The notes: generated from the sequence alone by a model not told the origin. A DNA stretch of 14,447 nt from an uncultured Oxalobacteraceae bacterium (GCA_946480015.1 CAMLIL010000123.1:1-14447), one strand, 5' to 3'. Numbered from the stretch's first letter, positions 6,742 to 14,447 are shown. Program-made: numbers and translations.

Positions 6742-7326
6742 TCAGTTCAACAGTTGCTTGATGTCGTGCACAATCGCGTCGGTGGTTTGGCCGTTGCGAA
6801 TGAACAGGCGAATCTTGCCGTTGCGGTCGAACACATAGGTCGCGGCCGTATGGTCGACGGTGTAGCTGTCGGGCGTCTTGCCGGGCTGCCTGGCATAGAA
6901 CACCTTGAAGTCCTTGGCGACCTTGGCCGTGGCCGCAGCGTCGCCGTACAGGCCGATGAAGCGCGGATCGAAGGCCGGCACGTACTGCGCCAGCAATTCC
7001 TGCTTGTCGCGTTCAGGGTCGAGCGTGACGAACAGCACCTGCACCTGGTCGGCCTGCGGACCGAGCGCCTTGAGCACATTGGCCATCTCGGCCATGGTGG
7101 TCGGGCACACGTCCGGGCACTGCGTATAGCCGAAGAACAGCAGCACCACCTTGCCCTTGAAGTCGGCCAGGGTGCGCGGCTTGCCGGTGTGGTCGGTCAG
7201 CGCGAAGTCCTGCGCGTAGTCCAGGCCGGTCAGGTCGGTGTTTTGAAAGCTTAGCGGTTTGCTGGTCAGTTTGTCGCACGCGACCAGCGACAGCGCCAGC
7301 ATGCACAGGGCAAGAAATCGTTTCAT
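6742..7326 (-). CDS. SCO1/SenC/PrrC family copper chaperone lipoprotein
   Basis: This 194-residue protein delivers copper to, or keeps reduced the thiols of, the CuA site of cytochrome oxidase. It begins [19 protein letters not shown], a lipoprotein signal with lipobox LVAC (Cys17), so it is expected to be tethered on the periplasmic side. The thioredoxin-like fold carries FFGYTQCPDVCP, with copper-binding Cys70 and Cys74, and the third ligand His159 in TVDHTAATYVFD. LFVTLDPERD is also typical. The start at 7326 overlaps the ctaB stop by one base (TGATG), so the two are translationally coupled. The frame is open well upstream into ctaB, but that part is antifamily sequence. It is the last gene of the oxidase biogenesis operon. 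Confidence 0.95.
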   Translation of the reverse strand: MKRFLALCMLALSLVACDKLTSKPLSFQNTDLTGLDYAQDFALTDHTGKPRTLADFKGKVVLLFFGYTQCPDVCPTTMAEMANVLKALGPQADQVQVLFVTLDPERDKQELLAQYVPAFDPRFIGLYGDAAATAKVAKDFKVFYARQPGKTPDSYTVDHTAATYVFDRNGKIRLFIRNGQTTDAIVHDIKQLLN

Positions 7327-8219
7327 CAGAGTTTGACGTAATGGTCCAGCAGCAGCGCGGCAAACAGCAGCGACAGGTAAATGATCGACCAGGTGAAGGC
7401 CTTGCGCGCGCGCAGGTCGGAATAGTGGCGGTAGATCTGCCAGCCGTGCCACAGGAACACGGCGTTGAGGATCACCGCAGCCGCCAGATAGATCAGCCCG
7501 CTCATCCTGACGGCGAACGGCAGCAAGGTCGTGGCCGCCAGCGCGATCGAATACAGCCACACGTGAAAGCCGGTGAAGTTCATGCCGTGCGTGACGGGCA
7601 GCATCGGCAGGCCGGAGCGCTTGTAATCCTCGCGCCGGTACATGGCCAGCGCCCAGAAGTGCGGCGGAGTCCAGACGAAAATGATCAGTACCAGCAGCCA
7701 GGCCTGCATCGGCACTTCGTTGGCGATGGCGGCCCAGCCCAGCGCCGGCGGCATCGCCCCCGACAGGCCGCCGATGACGATGTTCTGCGGCGTGGCCGGC
7801 TTCAGGATCAAGGTGTAGATGACGGCGTAACCGACGAAGGTGACGAGGGTCAGCCACATGGTCAGCGGATTGACCAGCGCATACAGCACCCACATGCCGA
7901 GCGCGCCGATGACGGCGGAAAAGATCACGGTCTGGGTCTTGGTCAGCTCGCCCATGGCGGTGGCGCGGCGCGCCGTGCGCGCCATGCGCGCGTCGATCTC
8001 GGCTTCCAGCAGGCAGTTGCAGGCGAACGCGGCGCCGGCCAGCAGCCAGATGCCCACCGTGGCGGCGATCACGACGCGCCAGTCCGGCAAGCCGTCGGTG
8101 GCCAGGAACATGCCGATCACGGCGCAGAAAACGGCCAGCTGGGTGACCCGTGGTTTGGTCAGCGCGAAATATTGCGCGGCGCGGCTGGTGGATTTGTGGG
8201 TGGCGGTCTGGGTCGTCAT
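7326..8219 (-). CDS. ctaB: Heme O synthase (protoheme IX farnesyltransferase)
   Basis: This 297-residue UbiA-family membrane prenyltransferase attaches farnesyl to heme B to give heme O, the substrate of CtaA. After [10 protein letters not shown] (residues 19-29) come multiple membrane segments. The first acidic motif is NCLLEAEID (68-76), in which Glu72 stands where many members have Asp. The second region has [21 protein letters not shown] (183-203), followed by LPMLPVTHG. The [12 protein letters not shown] segment lacks the proline common after RR in other members. The start overlaps the ctaA stop by four bases (ATGA, 8216-8219) and the stop overlaps the sco start by one base, so the three genes form a coupled block. 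Confidence 0.96.
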   Translation of the reverse strand: MTTQTATHKSTSRAAQYFALTKPRVTQLAVFCAVIGMFLATDGLPDWRVVIAATVGIWLLAGAAFACNCLLEAEIDARMARTARRATAMGELTKTQTVIFSAVIGALGMWVLYALVNPLTMWLTLVTFVGYAVIYTLILKPATPQNIVIGGLSGAMPPALGWAAIANEVPMQAWLLVLIIFVWTPPHFWALAMYRREDYKRSGLPMLPVTHGMNFTGFHVWLYSIALAATTLLPFAVRMSGLIYLAAAVILNAVFLWHGWQIYRHYSDLRARKAFTWSIIYLSLLFAALLLDHYVKL

Positions 8220-9304
8220 GAGGTTGCGTTGCGTGCTGCGCGCCGAATCGCGTAGTTTAACATGGTCACCAATACAACCAAGGCGGCGGCGCCCGCGTTA
8301 TGCAGGACCGCAATGGCGAGCGGGAAGTTGAGGAAGACCGTGGCGAGGCCGCTCAGTATCTGAATGCCGAGCACGAGCAGGATCAGGCGCGCGCTGCGCG
8401 CCAGGCCCGGCACCCGGCGGGCGCGCCAGGCGGTCAGGCCGAGCACGGCCAGCACCACGAAGGCCATATTGCGGTGCACCCAGTGGATCGCGGTCAGCGC
8501 GGAAAACGGCAGGTAGTGGCCGGCGGCGGTCTTGCCCAGTTCGCGCCACAGGGTAAAGCCATGCTGGAAGTCCATGTCCGGCACCAGCTTGCCGCCGCAC
8601 AGCGGAAATTCGGTGCAGGCCAGGGTCGCGTAGTTGGTGCTGACCCAGCCGCCCAGCGCAATCTGCACAGCCAGGATGAGGCCGGAACACAGGGCCAGCG
8701 TACGCAGCCGGTTCGGCACCGCATCGGCATGCAGGCCGCTCTGGCGCGCGCCCAGCCAGACCAGCATGGCCAGCAGCCCCATGCCGAGCAGGAGGTGGAT
8801 GGTGACGATCACCGGTTGCAGTTTCAGCGTCACGGTCCAGGCGCCGAACGCGCCTTGCAGGCAGACGAACAGAAACAGCGCAGCCGGCAGGCCGGGGTGG
8901 AATTCGGCGCGGCGCGACCGGCGCCATTGCAGCACGGCGGTGCCAAGCAGGGCGATGATCAGGATGCCGATGCCCATGGCCAGGAAGCGGTGGATCATTT
9001 CGATCCAGGCCTTGAGCACCGTGACCGGTCCACTCGGCAGCAAGGCTTCGGCGGCGCTGATCTCGGCATGGGCCAGGAAGGGATTGGCGGCGCCGTAGCA
9101 GCCCGGCCAGTCCGGACAGCCCAGGCCGGAATCGGTCAGGCGGGTGAAGCCGCCGAACACGATCAGGTCGAAGGTCAGGAACGCCGTCACCCAGACCAGC
9201 TTGCGGTATTTATTGGCGTCGGACGACATCCATACCATGGCCAGCGGCAGCGAGGCCGCCAGCAGGCCGGTGATGGCAAGTTGTGCTGCGGAAGACAGTT
9301 GCAT
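8216..9304 (-). CDS. ctaA: Heme A synthase (CtaA/COX15)
   Basis: This 362-residue membrane enzyme oxidises the C8 methyl of heme O to a formyl group, making heme A for the oxidase. Eight membrane segments in two similar halves are visible. The family hallmarks are [19 protein letters not shown] (Cys63 and Cys69 in the first external loop), the heme-ligand histidines in EMIHRF (His105), TIHLLLG (His170), IHWVHRN (His274, His277) and VLHNAG (His335), and a second Cys pair in LACTEFPLC (Cys230, Cys236). The start is ATG 9304, three bases after the stop of the preceding SCO-like gene. It overlaps ctaB by four bases. Length is normal for the type with both cysteine pairs. Confidence 0.96.
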   Translation of the reverse strand: MQLSSAAQLAITGLLAASLPLAMVWMSSDANKYRKLVWVTAFLTFDLIVFGGFTRLTDSGLGCPDWPGCYGAANPFLAHAEISAAEALLPSGPVTVLKAWIEMIHRFLAMGIGILIIALLGTAVLQWRRSRRAEFHPGLPAALFLFVCLQGAFGAWTVTLKLQPVIVTIHLLLGMGLLAMLVWLGARQSGLHADAVPNRLRTLALCSGLILAVQIALGGWVSTNYATLACTEFPLCGGKLVPDMDFQHGFTLWRELGKTAAGHYLPFSALTAIHWVHRNMAFVVLAVLGLTAWRARRVPGLARSARLILLVLGIQILSGLATVFLNFPLAIAVLHNAGAAALVVLVTMLNYAIRRAARNATS

Positions 9305-9307
9305 CGC

Positions 9308-9913
9308 TTAGCCGATCGCGGACGCTTTGAGCAGCTTGTAGATGTCCTTCTTGACCTTGCCGGCATTGTCGGTGCTGTCGGCGGCGTCCTTGGGGAAGCG
9401 CATCATCAGGTTGCCGAGCGGATCGATCATGAACATGTGAGCGGCCGCATCGCCGCCCTGCTCCACCGGCAGCCACTTGAGCACGGCGTCGCGCTGCACG
9501 CGCAGCAGGCGCATGCCGTCGTATTCGCGCATGAGCATGGTGTCGAGCGGGGCGTCGTCGGTGATCAGCCAGATTCTTTCGATCCGCTCCATTTCCTTGC
9601 CCTGCATCAGGCGCAGCTGGCGCATGGCGAACAGCTGCTTGCGGCAGGCGTCGGCGCAGTCGGCCGGGCCGACTTTCACCAGCAGCCACTTGCCCTTGTA
9701 AGCCTCCAGGCTGGTGGGCTTGCCGTCCAGCGTGGTCGCTTTCAGGTCGGGAATCGGATACTCTCGCGGGTCGATCAGGGCGCCGTAATTGGTGCGCCCG
9801 GCCGGCTTGATCACGTAATAGGTCAGGTAGGAAAAAATCAGCGGGGCCGCGCATACCAGCAGCACGGCCAGCAATTTCCACCGCCCAGCGCCACGCGTGG
9901 CCGCCTTATTCAT
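9308..9913 (-). CDS. SCO-like membrane-anchored thioredoxin-fold protein of the oxidase cluster
   Basis: This 201-residue protein has one membrane segment (about 13-33, LLAVLLVCAAPLIFSYLTYY) and a periplasmic domain. The domain keeps features of the SCO/thioredoxin fold: LTxDGKP-like TLDGKPTSLEAYKGKWLLVK, then ADCADACRK with Cys86 and Cys90 in CxxxC, and a histidine in AAHMFMIDPLGN (His159). This Cys-x3-Cys plus distant His pattern equals that of the SCO gene in the same operon, so copper or thiol handling for oxidase assembly is a reasonable inference, but the family is uncharacterised as far as I know. Such genes between SURF1 and ctaA are often given vague cytochrome oxidase names. I chose ATG 9913, which overlaps the SURF1 stop by eight bases; a GTG at 9925 would add four residues. 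The stop lies three bases before ctaA. Confidence 0.85.
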   Translation of the reverse strand: MNKAATRGAGRWKLLAVLLVCAAPLIFSYLTYYVIKPAGRTNYGALIDPREYPIPDLKATTLDGKPTSLEAYKGKWLLVKVGPADCADACRKQLFAMRQLRLMQGKEMERIERIWLITDDAPLDTMLMREYDGMRLLRVQRDAVLKWLPVEQGGDAAAHMFMIDPLGNLMMRFPKDAADSTDNAGKVKKDIYKLLKASAIG

Positions 9914-10631
9914 CGTTTCTTGCACGTCGAAATCCTGTCACTAAGAAAAAGAGAAGCGCCATCGCCGCCAGCGCGTACCACTGGAAGGCGTAGCCCTTGT
10001 GTTTGTCGACACCGAGCGCGGGCGCGGGCCAGGCGCGCTCGATCCGGTCGCCGGCGCCGGCCGGGGCCTGCTGCTCGATGAAAAACGGCTGCACGGCAAG
10101 CTTGCTGGCAGCCGCGAAATCGGCCACGGCGATATTTTGCAGGATGGCGCGCGGCTTGACGGCCGCCGCATCGCCCAGCTGCATCACATGGCCCATGCTG
10201 TCTTTGGCGATGCCGGTCACGGTCACCGTGCCGACCGGGGTGGCAAAGTCCGGCAGGCGGTCGTGCTCGGCGGTGTAGCGCGGCAGCCAGCCGCGCGCCA
10301 CCAGCACATGCATATTGGAATTGGCGATGCGCAGCGGCATGAGCAGATAGAAGCCGGTCTTGCCGTTGAGCGGGCGATTGTCGAGAAACAGCGGATAGCC
10401 GGCCACGAACTCGCCGGTGACCCGCACCGGCCGATACTGCACCGCCCCGGCGGCGATGGGCGCGGCGCCGATCTGCAGCGGTTCGCCCCTGGCGCGCTCG
10501 CTCAGCTGCAGCTGCAGTGCGGTTTTCTCGGCCGCGCGCCGGTCCTGCCAGCGCCCGAGCGAGATCCCGAGCGCGACCAGCAGCACGGTGGCGATCAGGG
10601 GAATAGCACGAAAGCGGAAGCCGATACGCAT
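9906..10631 (-). CDS. SURF1-family cytochrome c oxidase assembly protein
   Basis: This 241-residue protein assists insertion of heme A into subunit I of aa3-type oxidases. It has the SURF1 layout: an N-terminal membrane segment (about 8-25), GRWQDRRAAEK (26-36), a periplasmic domain with the conserved YRPVRVTGEF and LDNRPLNGKTGFYLLMPL, an RGWLPR segment, and a C-terminal membrane segment introduced by GYAFQWYALA. Length is normal. ATG 10631 lies 37 bases from the divergent DUF2909 gene. Its own promoter, if any, would have to lie within that gene; otherwise it depends on read-through from ctaE. The stop overlaps the next gene. Confidence 0.93.
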   Translation of the reverse strand: MRIGFRFRAIPLIATVLLVALGISLGRWQDRRAAEKTALQLQLSERARGEPLQIGAAPIAAGAVQYRPVRVTGEFVAGYPLFLDNRPLNGKTGFYLLMPLRIANSNMHVLVARGWLPRYTAEHDRLPDFATPVGTVTVTGIAKDSMGHVMQLGDAAAVKPRAILQNIAVADFAAASKLAVQPFFIEQQAPAGAGDRIERAWPAPALGVDKHKGYAFQWYALAAMALLFFLVTGFRRARNDE

Positions 10632-10668
10632 TACAATGATGCCTCACACATTTGACAACACACCCAAC

Positions 10669-10869
10669 ATGAAAATCCTGGTCGCGCTCGCCTTCATCGG
10701 CATTCTCGGCAGCCTTGCCTCGGCGCTGTTTTTCCTCATGCGCGACAAGGGCAAGAGCAACCGCACGGTGCATGCGCTGGCGATGCGGGTCGGGCTGTCG
10801 GTCACGCTGTTCCTGCTGCTGATGGGCGCCTACAAGATGGGCTGGATCGCGCCGACCGGCCTGCGTTAA
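10669..10869 (+). CDS. Twin transmembrane protein, DUF2909 family (66 aa)
   Basis: This short protein has two membrane helices: MKILVALAFIGILGSLASAL then FFLM, and RVGLSVTLFLLLMGAYKMGW, joined by a short basic loop (RDKGKSNRTVH). This is the form of the DUF2909 family, which is commonly found beside cytochrome oxidase genes in betaproteobacteria; function unknown. It is the only plus-strand gene within the oxidase cluster, between ctaE and SURF1. I start at ATG 10669, matching the family's usual MKI beginning; in-frame ATGs at 10636 and 10639 would add 10-11 non-hydrophobic residues. No strong ribosome site precedes any of them. Confidence 0.88.
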   Translation: MKILVALAFIGILGSLASALFFLMRDKGKSNRTVHALAMRVGLSVTLFLLLMGAYKMGWIAPTGLR

Positions 10870-10884
10870 TTCCCCGCCCACAAA

Positions 10885-10910
10885 CAAAAACCGGGAACGG
10901 TCAACCGGGC
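10885..10910 (-). terminator. Possible weak terminator after ctaE
   Basis: Read on the minus strand, GCCCGGTTGACCGTTCCCGG is followed by TTTTTG. The CCGG ends can pair, and the T run is right for a minus-strand intrinsic terminator, but the stem is only four or five pairs. If real it would separate ctaE from SURF1. Confidence 0.3.
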
Positions 10911-10946
10911 CATTCTCGCCCCGCTAATCACGCCCCCGGTTCAGCC

Positions 10947-10967
10947 GGCGAAGGCCTGGCCCTCGCC
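10947..10967. other. Inverted repeat downstream of ctaE
   Basis: GGCGA pairs with TCGCC and an inner GGC with GCC around a CTG loop, with one A/C mismatch. It sits 13 bases past the ctaE stop and 78 bases past the DUF2909 stop, facing both convergent ends. No T run follows on either strand, so it is perhaps an mRNA 3'-end protecting hairpin. Confidence 0.35.
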
Positions 10968-10979
10968 GCTCAGTAAAAC

Positions 10980-11837
10980 TTACAGCCAGTACACGACGAT
11001 GTACAGGCCCAGCCACACGACGTCGACGAAGTGCCAGTACCAGGCCGCGCCTTCGAAGGCGAAGTGGTGTTCCGGCGTGAAGTGGCCCTTCATGACGCGG
11101 TACAGCACCACCGACAGCATGATCGCGCCCATGGTCACGTGGAAGCCGTGGAAGCCGGTCAGCATGAAGAAGGTCGAGCCGTAGATGCCCGAGGTCAGCT
11201 TCAGGTTCAGTTCGCTGTAAGCGTGCGAGTATTCGTAAGCCTGGAAGCCCATGAAGACCGCGCCCAGCAGCACGGTGGCGAACAGCCAGAACGCGGTCTG
11301 GGCGCGGTGGCCGGCGCGCAGGGCGTGGTGGGAGATGGTCAGGGTCACGCCCGAGGTCAGCAGCAGCGCGGTGTTGATGGTCGGGATCGGGAATGGGCCC
11401 ATGGTGGTGAAGCTTTCCACCACGCCGGCCGGGCCGCCGGTGCCCCACTGGCCGGCGAAATCCGGCCACAGCAGTTTATGGTCCAGGTCGGCCAGCCAGG
11501 GCATGGTGATCGAGCGGGCATAGAACAGCGCGCCGAAGAAGGCGCCGAAGAACATCACTTCGGAGAAGATGAACCAGCTCATCGACCAGCGGAACGACAG
11601 GTCGATGCGCGGACCGTACTGGCCCGATTCGGATTCGCCGATGGCGTCGCCGAACCAGAAGTACAGCACCAGGATGGTCGCCAGGATGCCGGCGATGTTG
11701 AGCAGCGGGCCCCAGGAGGCGCCATTGACCCAGCCGGACGCGCCGACCATCGTGACCAGCAGCGACAGGCCGGCCATCATCGGCCAGCGGGATGGGCCGG
11801 GTACGAAGTAGTACGGTGCGGCGTGTGGTGAACTCAT
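10980..11837 (-). CDS. ctaE: Cytochrome c oxidase subunit III
   Basis: This 285-residue inner-membrane subunit belongs to the heme-copper oxidase subunit III family. The N-terminus reads MSSPHAAPYYFVPGPSRWP; seven membrane segments follow. Conserved parts include FSEVMFFGAFFGALFY with Glu93, the SHHALRAGHR loop, GFQAYEYSHA, STFFMLTGFHGFHVTMG, and the end HHFAFEGAAWYWHFVDVVWL. I chose ATG 11837 because GAGGAG ends six bases before it; ATG 11843 directly abuts that site, and the TTG at 11855 has none. It lies downstream of ctaG and the DUF2970 gene and uses the same strand as ctaD. Confidence 0.97.
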   Translation of the reverse strand: MSSPHAAPYYFVPGPSRWPMMAGLSLLVTMVGASGWVNGASWGPLLNIAGILATILVLYFWFGDAIGESESGQYGPRIDLSFRWSMSWFIFSEVMFFGAFFGALFYARSITMPWLADLDHKLLWPDFAGQWGTGGPAGVVESFTTMGPFPIPTINTALLLTSGVTLTISHHALRAGHRAQTAFWLFATVLLGAVFMGFQAYEYSHAYSELNLKLTSGIYGSTFFMLTGFHGFHVTMGAIMLSVVLYRVMKGHFTPEHHFAFEGAAWYWHFVDVVWLGLYIVVYWL

Positions 11838-11843
11838 CTTCAT

Positions 11844-11849
11844 CTCCTC
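11844..11849 (-). promoter_or_regulatory. Ribosome binding site of ctaE
   Basis: The minus strand reads GAGGAG, then ATGAAG, then ATG. Six bases separate the site from the ATG at 11837, which decides the start in favour of MSSPHAAP rather than MKMSSPHAAP. Confidence 0.7.
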
Positions 11850-11919
11850 AATCAAACTTGTATGCGGTGAATTGCTTGCTGCGCGTGTTTATTACCTGCG
11901 TTACTGTTACTGCTAAACC

Positions 11920-12135
11920 TTACCGGCTCACGGCCACCCGCACCAGCGCCACCAGCACGCCGATGAACAGCAGCACGCCGATCAGGGCGGCAATAATCAC
12001 GTGGATCGGATTCAGGCTGGCCGAATCCTTCTCGTAATCGCTGCGCTTGCGGATGCCGAAAAACGACCAGAACACCGCTTTCATCGTGGCCCCGAACGAA
12101 GCCTTGCGCCGGGTTGCCTTGCTTAACTCGTCCAT
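11920..12135 (-). CDS. DUF2970 family small membrane protein (71 aa)
   Basis: The protein reads MDELSKATRRKASFGATMKA, then VFWSFFGIRKRSDYEKD, a feature of the DUF2970 family, then NPIHVIIAALIGVLLFIGVL as a single C-terminal membrane helix ending in VRVAVSR. Members sit between ctaG and ctaE in many betaproteobacteria, and their role in the oxidase is unknown. AGGGGA lies about seven bases before the ATG at 12135, and the gene begins 11 bases after the ctaG stop, so it is part of the operon. Confidence 0.9.
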   Translation of the reverse strand: MDELSKATRRKASFGATMKAVFWSFFGIRKRSDYEKDSASLNPIHVIIAALIGVLLFIGVLVALVRVAVSR

Positions 12136-12146
12136 CGCGCGTCCCC

Positions 12147-12722
12147 TTATTTGGCCGCTGCCTGGGTGCCGGCAATTTCAAAAAACGTGTACGACAGCGT
12201 GATGGTTTTCACCTCGCGCGGCAGGGCCGGATCGATGAAGAACACCACCGGCATCTGCCTGGCCTCATGGGCCTTCAAGGTCTGCTGCTTGAAGCAGAAG
12301 CACTCGACTTTCTTAAAATGCGGCGTCGCCGACTGCGGCGCATAGCTGGGAATCGCCTGCGCCTGCACCGTGCGCGCCTGGGTGTTGACCACTTCGTACG
12401 TCACCGTGGCCAGCTCCCCCGGATGCACCTGGATGCTGCGCGTGGTCGGGCGAAACCGCCATGGTCCCTGCGCATTGCCGTCGAGCTCCACCGTGATGGT
12501 GCGCGACTTGTCGATCTGGGTGTTGGGATCGCGTTCGACCGTGCCGTCCGGCTGGGTCAGTACGTTGATGCCCATCACTTCACACAATTGCCTGTAGACC
12601 GGCACCAGCGCGTAGCCGAAGCCGAACATCAGCACCGCCACCACCAGCAGCTTGCCGAGCATGGTCCGGTTCAGCTGGAGCCGTCCGGACTGTTCGTACC
12701 GGGCTTGCCGTTCGTCGCTCAT
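12147..12722 (-). CDS. ctaG: Cytochrome c oxidase assembly protein CtaG/Cox11
   Basis: This 191-residue copper chaperone supplies CuB in subunit I. It has a short cytoplasmic N-terminus, one membrane helix (about 22-42, LGKLLVVAVLMFGFGYALVP), then YRQLCEVMG with Cys47, and the periplasmic immunoglobulin-like domain with the copper-binding ECFCF motif (Cys141, Cys143). FIDPALP and LSYTFFEI at the end are also conserved. The ATG at 12722 comes one base after the stop of the 35-aa small protein, so translation is coupled. Length is normal. Confidence 0.97.
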   Translation of the reverse strand: MSDERQARYEQSGRLQLNRTMLGKLLVVAVLMFGFGYALVPVYRQLCEVMGINVLTQPDGTVERDPNTQIDKSRTITVELDGNAQGPWRFRPTTRSIQVHPGELATVTYEVVNTQARTVQAQAIPSYAPQSATPHFKKVECFCFKQQTLKAHEARQMPVVFFIDPALPREVKTITLSYTFFEIAGTQAAAK

Positions 12723-12723
12723 A

Positions 12724-12831
12724 TCAGCTCAGCCAGATGCGCTTGACGAACACCATCACGAAGAAAAACAGGGCGATGCCGCCAATGATCAGGCCAGTCC
12801 TGAGGTTGTTCGGCTTTTTTGGCGCAGTCAT
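12724..12831 (-). CDS. Cytochrome oxidase small assembly protein (35 aa)
   Basis: This very short gene between ctaD and ctaG encodes MTAPKKPNNLRTGLIIGGIA followed by LFFFVMVFVKRIWLS. It has a basic N-terminus and one membrane helix. Proteins of this size, place and form occur in this position in betaproteobacterial oxidase operons and are named cytochrome oxidase small assembly proteins; a mechanistic role is not established as far as I know. CAGGTAAATGTT precedes the ATG, with AGG in a plausible position. The stop TGA is one base before the ctaG start. It falls below usual ORF length cut-offs, so it is easily missed. Confidence 0.85.
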   Translation of the reverse strand: MTAPKKPNNLRTGLIIGGIALFFFVMVFVKRIWLS

Positions 12832-12849
12832 AACATTTACCTGACACGG

Positions 12850-12875
12850 CGGGAGCGCGGCACGCCGCGCTCCCG
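12850..12875. other. Strong GC-rich hairpin between ctaD and the small assembly gene
   Basis: CGGGAGCGCGG (12850-12860) and CCGCGCTCCCG (12865-12875) are perfect inverted repeats of 11 bases around a CACG loop. On the minus strand the hairpin lies between the ctaD stop and the next start, with no T run after it. It may partly stop transcription or protect the 3' end of ctaD mRNA, so that subunit I is made in larger amounts than the assembly factors. Confidence 0.7.
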
Positions 12876-12885
12876 TCAAAACATC

Positions 12886-14447
12886 TTACTTAACCAGCGG
12901 CGGCGTTTCAAACGTGTGGAACGGCGCTGGGCTTGGAACGGTCCACTCGAGGCCTTCGGCGCCATCCCATGGCTTGTCGGCCGCTTTGGCGCCGCCACGG
13001 ATGGTCGGCAGGACCACGAAGAACAGGAAGTACACCTGCGACAGGCCGAAACCGAATGCGCCGATGGAGGCGATGGTGTTGAAGTCGGTGAACTGCGCCG
13101 GGTAGTCGGCGTAGCGGCGCGGCATGCCGGCCAGGCCCAGGAAGTGCATCGGGAAGAAGGTGACGTTGAACGTGATCAGCGATGCCCAGAAGTGGATTTT
13201 GCCGCGCAGTTCGCTGTACATGTGGCCGGTCCATTTCGGCGACCAGTAGTAGAAACCGGCGAACAGGGCGAACAGCGAGCCGGCCACCAGCACGTAGTGG
13301 AAGTGCGCCACCACATAATAGGTATCCTGCAGCTGGATGTCGATCGGGGTGACCGCCAGGATCAGGCCGGTGAAGCCGCCCATGGTGAACACGAAGATGA
13401 AGCCGACCGAGAACAGCATCGGGGTTTCGAAGGTCATCGAGCCCTTCCACATCGTGGCGACCCAGTTGAACACTTTCACGCCGGTCGGCACCGCGATCAG
13501 CATGGTGGCGTACATGAAGAACAGCTGGCTGGTCACCGGCATGCCGGTGGTGAACATGTGGTGGGCCCAGACGATGAACGACAGAATCGCGATCGAGGCG
13601 GTGGCGTACACCATCGAGGCGTAGCCGAACAGCGGCTTGCGGGCGAAGGCCGGCAGGATCTGCGAGACGATGCCGAAGGCCGGCAGAATCATGATGTAGA
13701 CCTCGGGGTGGCCGAAGAACCAGAAGATGTGCTGGTACATGACCGGGTCGCCGCCGCCGGCCGCGTTAAAGAACGAGGTGCCGAAGTGACGGTCGGTCAG
13801 GGTCATGGTGATGGCGCCTGCCAGCACCGGCATCACGGCGATCAGCAGGTAGGCGGTGATCAGCCAGGTCCAGCAGAACATCGGCATTTTCATCAGGGTC
13901 ATGCCGGGAGCGCGCATGTTCAGGATGGTGACGATGATGTTGATCGAACCCATGATCGACGAGGCGCCCATCAGGTGCATCGCGAAAATACCCATGTCCA
14001 TGCCGGGCCCCATCTGGGTCGACAGTGGCGCGTACAGGGTCCAGCCGGCCGCGGTGGCGCCGCCAGGCACCAGGAACGAGGTGGCCAGCAGGATCGCCGC
14101 CGGCGGCAGCAGCCAGAACGAGAAGTTGTTCATGCGCGCGAAGGCCATGTCGGAGGCGCCCACTTGCAGCGGGATCATCCAGTTGGCGTAGCCCACGAAA
14201 GCCGGCATGATCGCGCCGAACACCATCACCAGGCCGTGCATGGTGGTGAGCTGGTTGAAGAATTCAGGCTGGAAAAACTGCAGGCCCGGCTTGAACAGTT
14301 CGGTACGGATCATCAGCGCCAGCACGCCGCCCGAGAGCAGCATGATGAACGAGAACCACAGGTACAGGGTACCGATATCCTTGTGGTTGGTCGCGAACAG
14401 CCAGCGACGCAAGCCGTGCGGGTGGTCGTGCGCGTGATCGTGGCCGT
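12886..14447 (-). CDS. ctaD: Cytochrome c oxidase subunit I, aa3 type (N-terminus outside window)
   Basis: The catalytic heme a / heme a3-CuB subunit, missing only its first residues beyond the right edge. The visible N-terminus is histidine-rich ([20 protein letters not shown]). Counting the Leu codon at 14412 as residue 1, the heme a ligand lies in TTMHGL (His59), the CuB ligands in FFGHPEVY (His235, cross-linked to Tyr239) and VWAHHMF (His284, His285), and the heme a3 and a ligands in VVAHFHYVL (His370, His372). The Tyr in HPEVY and [12 protein letters not shown] point to the A-type family with D and K proton channels. About 12 membrane helices are present. It heads the visible operon; ctaC is expected upstream. 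The end reads TFETPPLVK before TAA. Confidence 0.98.
   Translation of the reverse strand, partial: GHDHAHDHPHGLRRWLFATNHKDIGTLYLWFSFIMLLSGGVLALMIRTELFKPGLQFFQPEFFNQLTTMHGLVMVFGAIMPAFVGYANWMIPLQVGASDMAFARMNNFSFWLLPPAAILLATSFLVPGGATAAGWTLYAPLSTQMGPGMDMGIFAMHLMGASSIMGSINIIVTILNMRAPGMTLMKMPMFCWTWLITAYLLIAVMPVLAGAITMTLTDRHFGTSFFNAAGGGDPVMYQHIFWFFGHPEVYIMILPAFGIVSQILPAFARKPLFGYASMVYATASIAILSFIVWAHHMFTTGMPVTSQLFFMYATMLIAVPTGVKVFNWVATMWKGSMTFETPMLFSVGFIFVFTMGGFTGLILAVTPIDIQLQDTYYVVAHFHYVLVAGSLFALFAGFYYWSPKWTGHMYSELRGKIHFWASLITFNVTFFPMHFLGLAGMPRRYADYPAQFTDFNTIASIGAFGFGLSQVYFLFFVVLPTIRGGAKAADKPWDGAEGLEWTVPSPAPFHTFETPPLVK

Noticed and set aside
7327..7893. N-terminal extension of the SCO ORF into ctaB
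   Set aside because: The added residues are frame-shifted ctaB sequence; a lipoprotein signal begins exactly at ATG 7326.
7341..8255. 304-residue plus-strand ORF
   Set aside because: Antisense shadow of ctaB with low-complexity composition; the minus-strand product is certain.
8300..10081. 593-residue plus-strand ORF
   Set aside because: It is antisense to ctaA, the SCO-like gene and the end of SURF1, is made of Gln/His/Arg/Gly-rich text without family features, and exists only because of high GC third positions in the real genes.
1..14447. tRNA, rRNA, transposase or integrase genes
   Set aside because: None could be recognised on either strand.

Overview
The window looks like the chromosome of a betaproteobacterium of the Oxalobacteraceae (Massilia, Duganella, Janthinobacterium or Telluria type). 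This is inferred from the order and protein character of the aa3-type cytochrome c oxidase cluster, the high GC of that part, and the presence of the small betaproteobacterial companions (35-aa assembly protein, DUF2970, twin-transmembrane DUF2909). No database search was possible.

Left part (1-4910, all on the minus strand): an RTX locus. The main gene starts at 3530 and runs off the left edge after 1176 codons. It has a novel-looking N-terminal region, a glycine-rich hydrophobic stretch, a module resembling the FrpC self-processing module that begins at an Asp386-Pro387 bond and carries several EF-hand-like calcium loops, a helical linker, and then calcium-binding nonapeptide repeats embedded in an almost identical 453-bp (151-aa) tandem repeat. 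Just upstream, 14 bp away, lies a small gene (138 aa) of no family I recognise. Upstream of that sits a second, decayed copy of the same unit: a paralogous small gene (139 aa) followed by a frameshifted, shortened copy of the RTX N-terminus. This tandem [small partner + RTX N-terminus] unit is the least explained part of the window. About 230 bp of AT-rich DNA lies upstream of it.

Junction (5160-5588): a plus-strand remnant of a CNNM/HlyC-CorC family protein. Only its C-terminal domain is clean; the part before it seems frame-scrambled.

Right part (5589-14447): an AI-2E/PerM-family membrane protein, then a palindromic repeat, then the cytochrome oxidase biogenesis and structural cluster, almost all on the minus strand. 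In transcription order (right to left) it reads ctaD (partial), a 35-aa small assembly protein, ctaG (Cox11), a DUF2970 protein, ctaE (subunit III), SURF1, a SCO-like membrane-anchored protein with CxxxC, ctaA (heme A synthase), ctaB (heme O synthase) and a SCO lipoprotein. One small gene, the DUF2909 twin-transmembrane protein, lies on the plus strand between ctaE and SURF1. Together these supply subunits I and III, copper delivery (CtaG, SCO, perhaps the SCO-like protein), heme A synthesis (CtaB then CtaA) and assembly (SURF1). Subunit II (ctaC) is expected just beyond the right edge but is not seen. Many genes in the biogenesis half overlap by 1-8 bases, indicating one translationally coupled operon.
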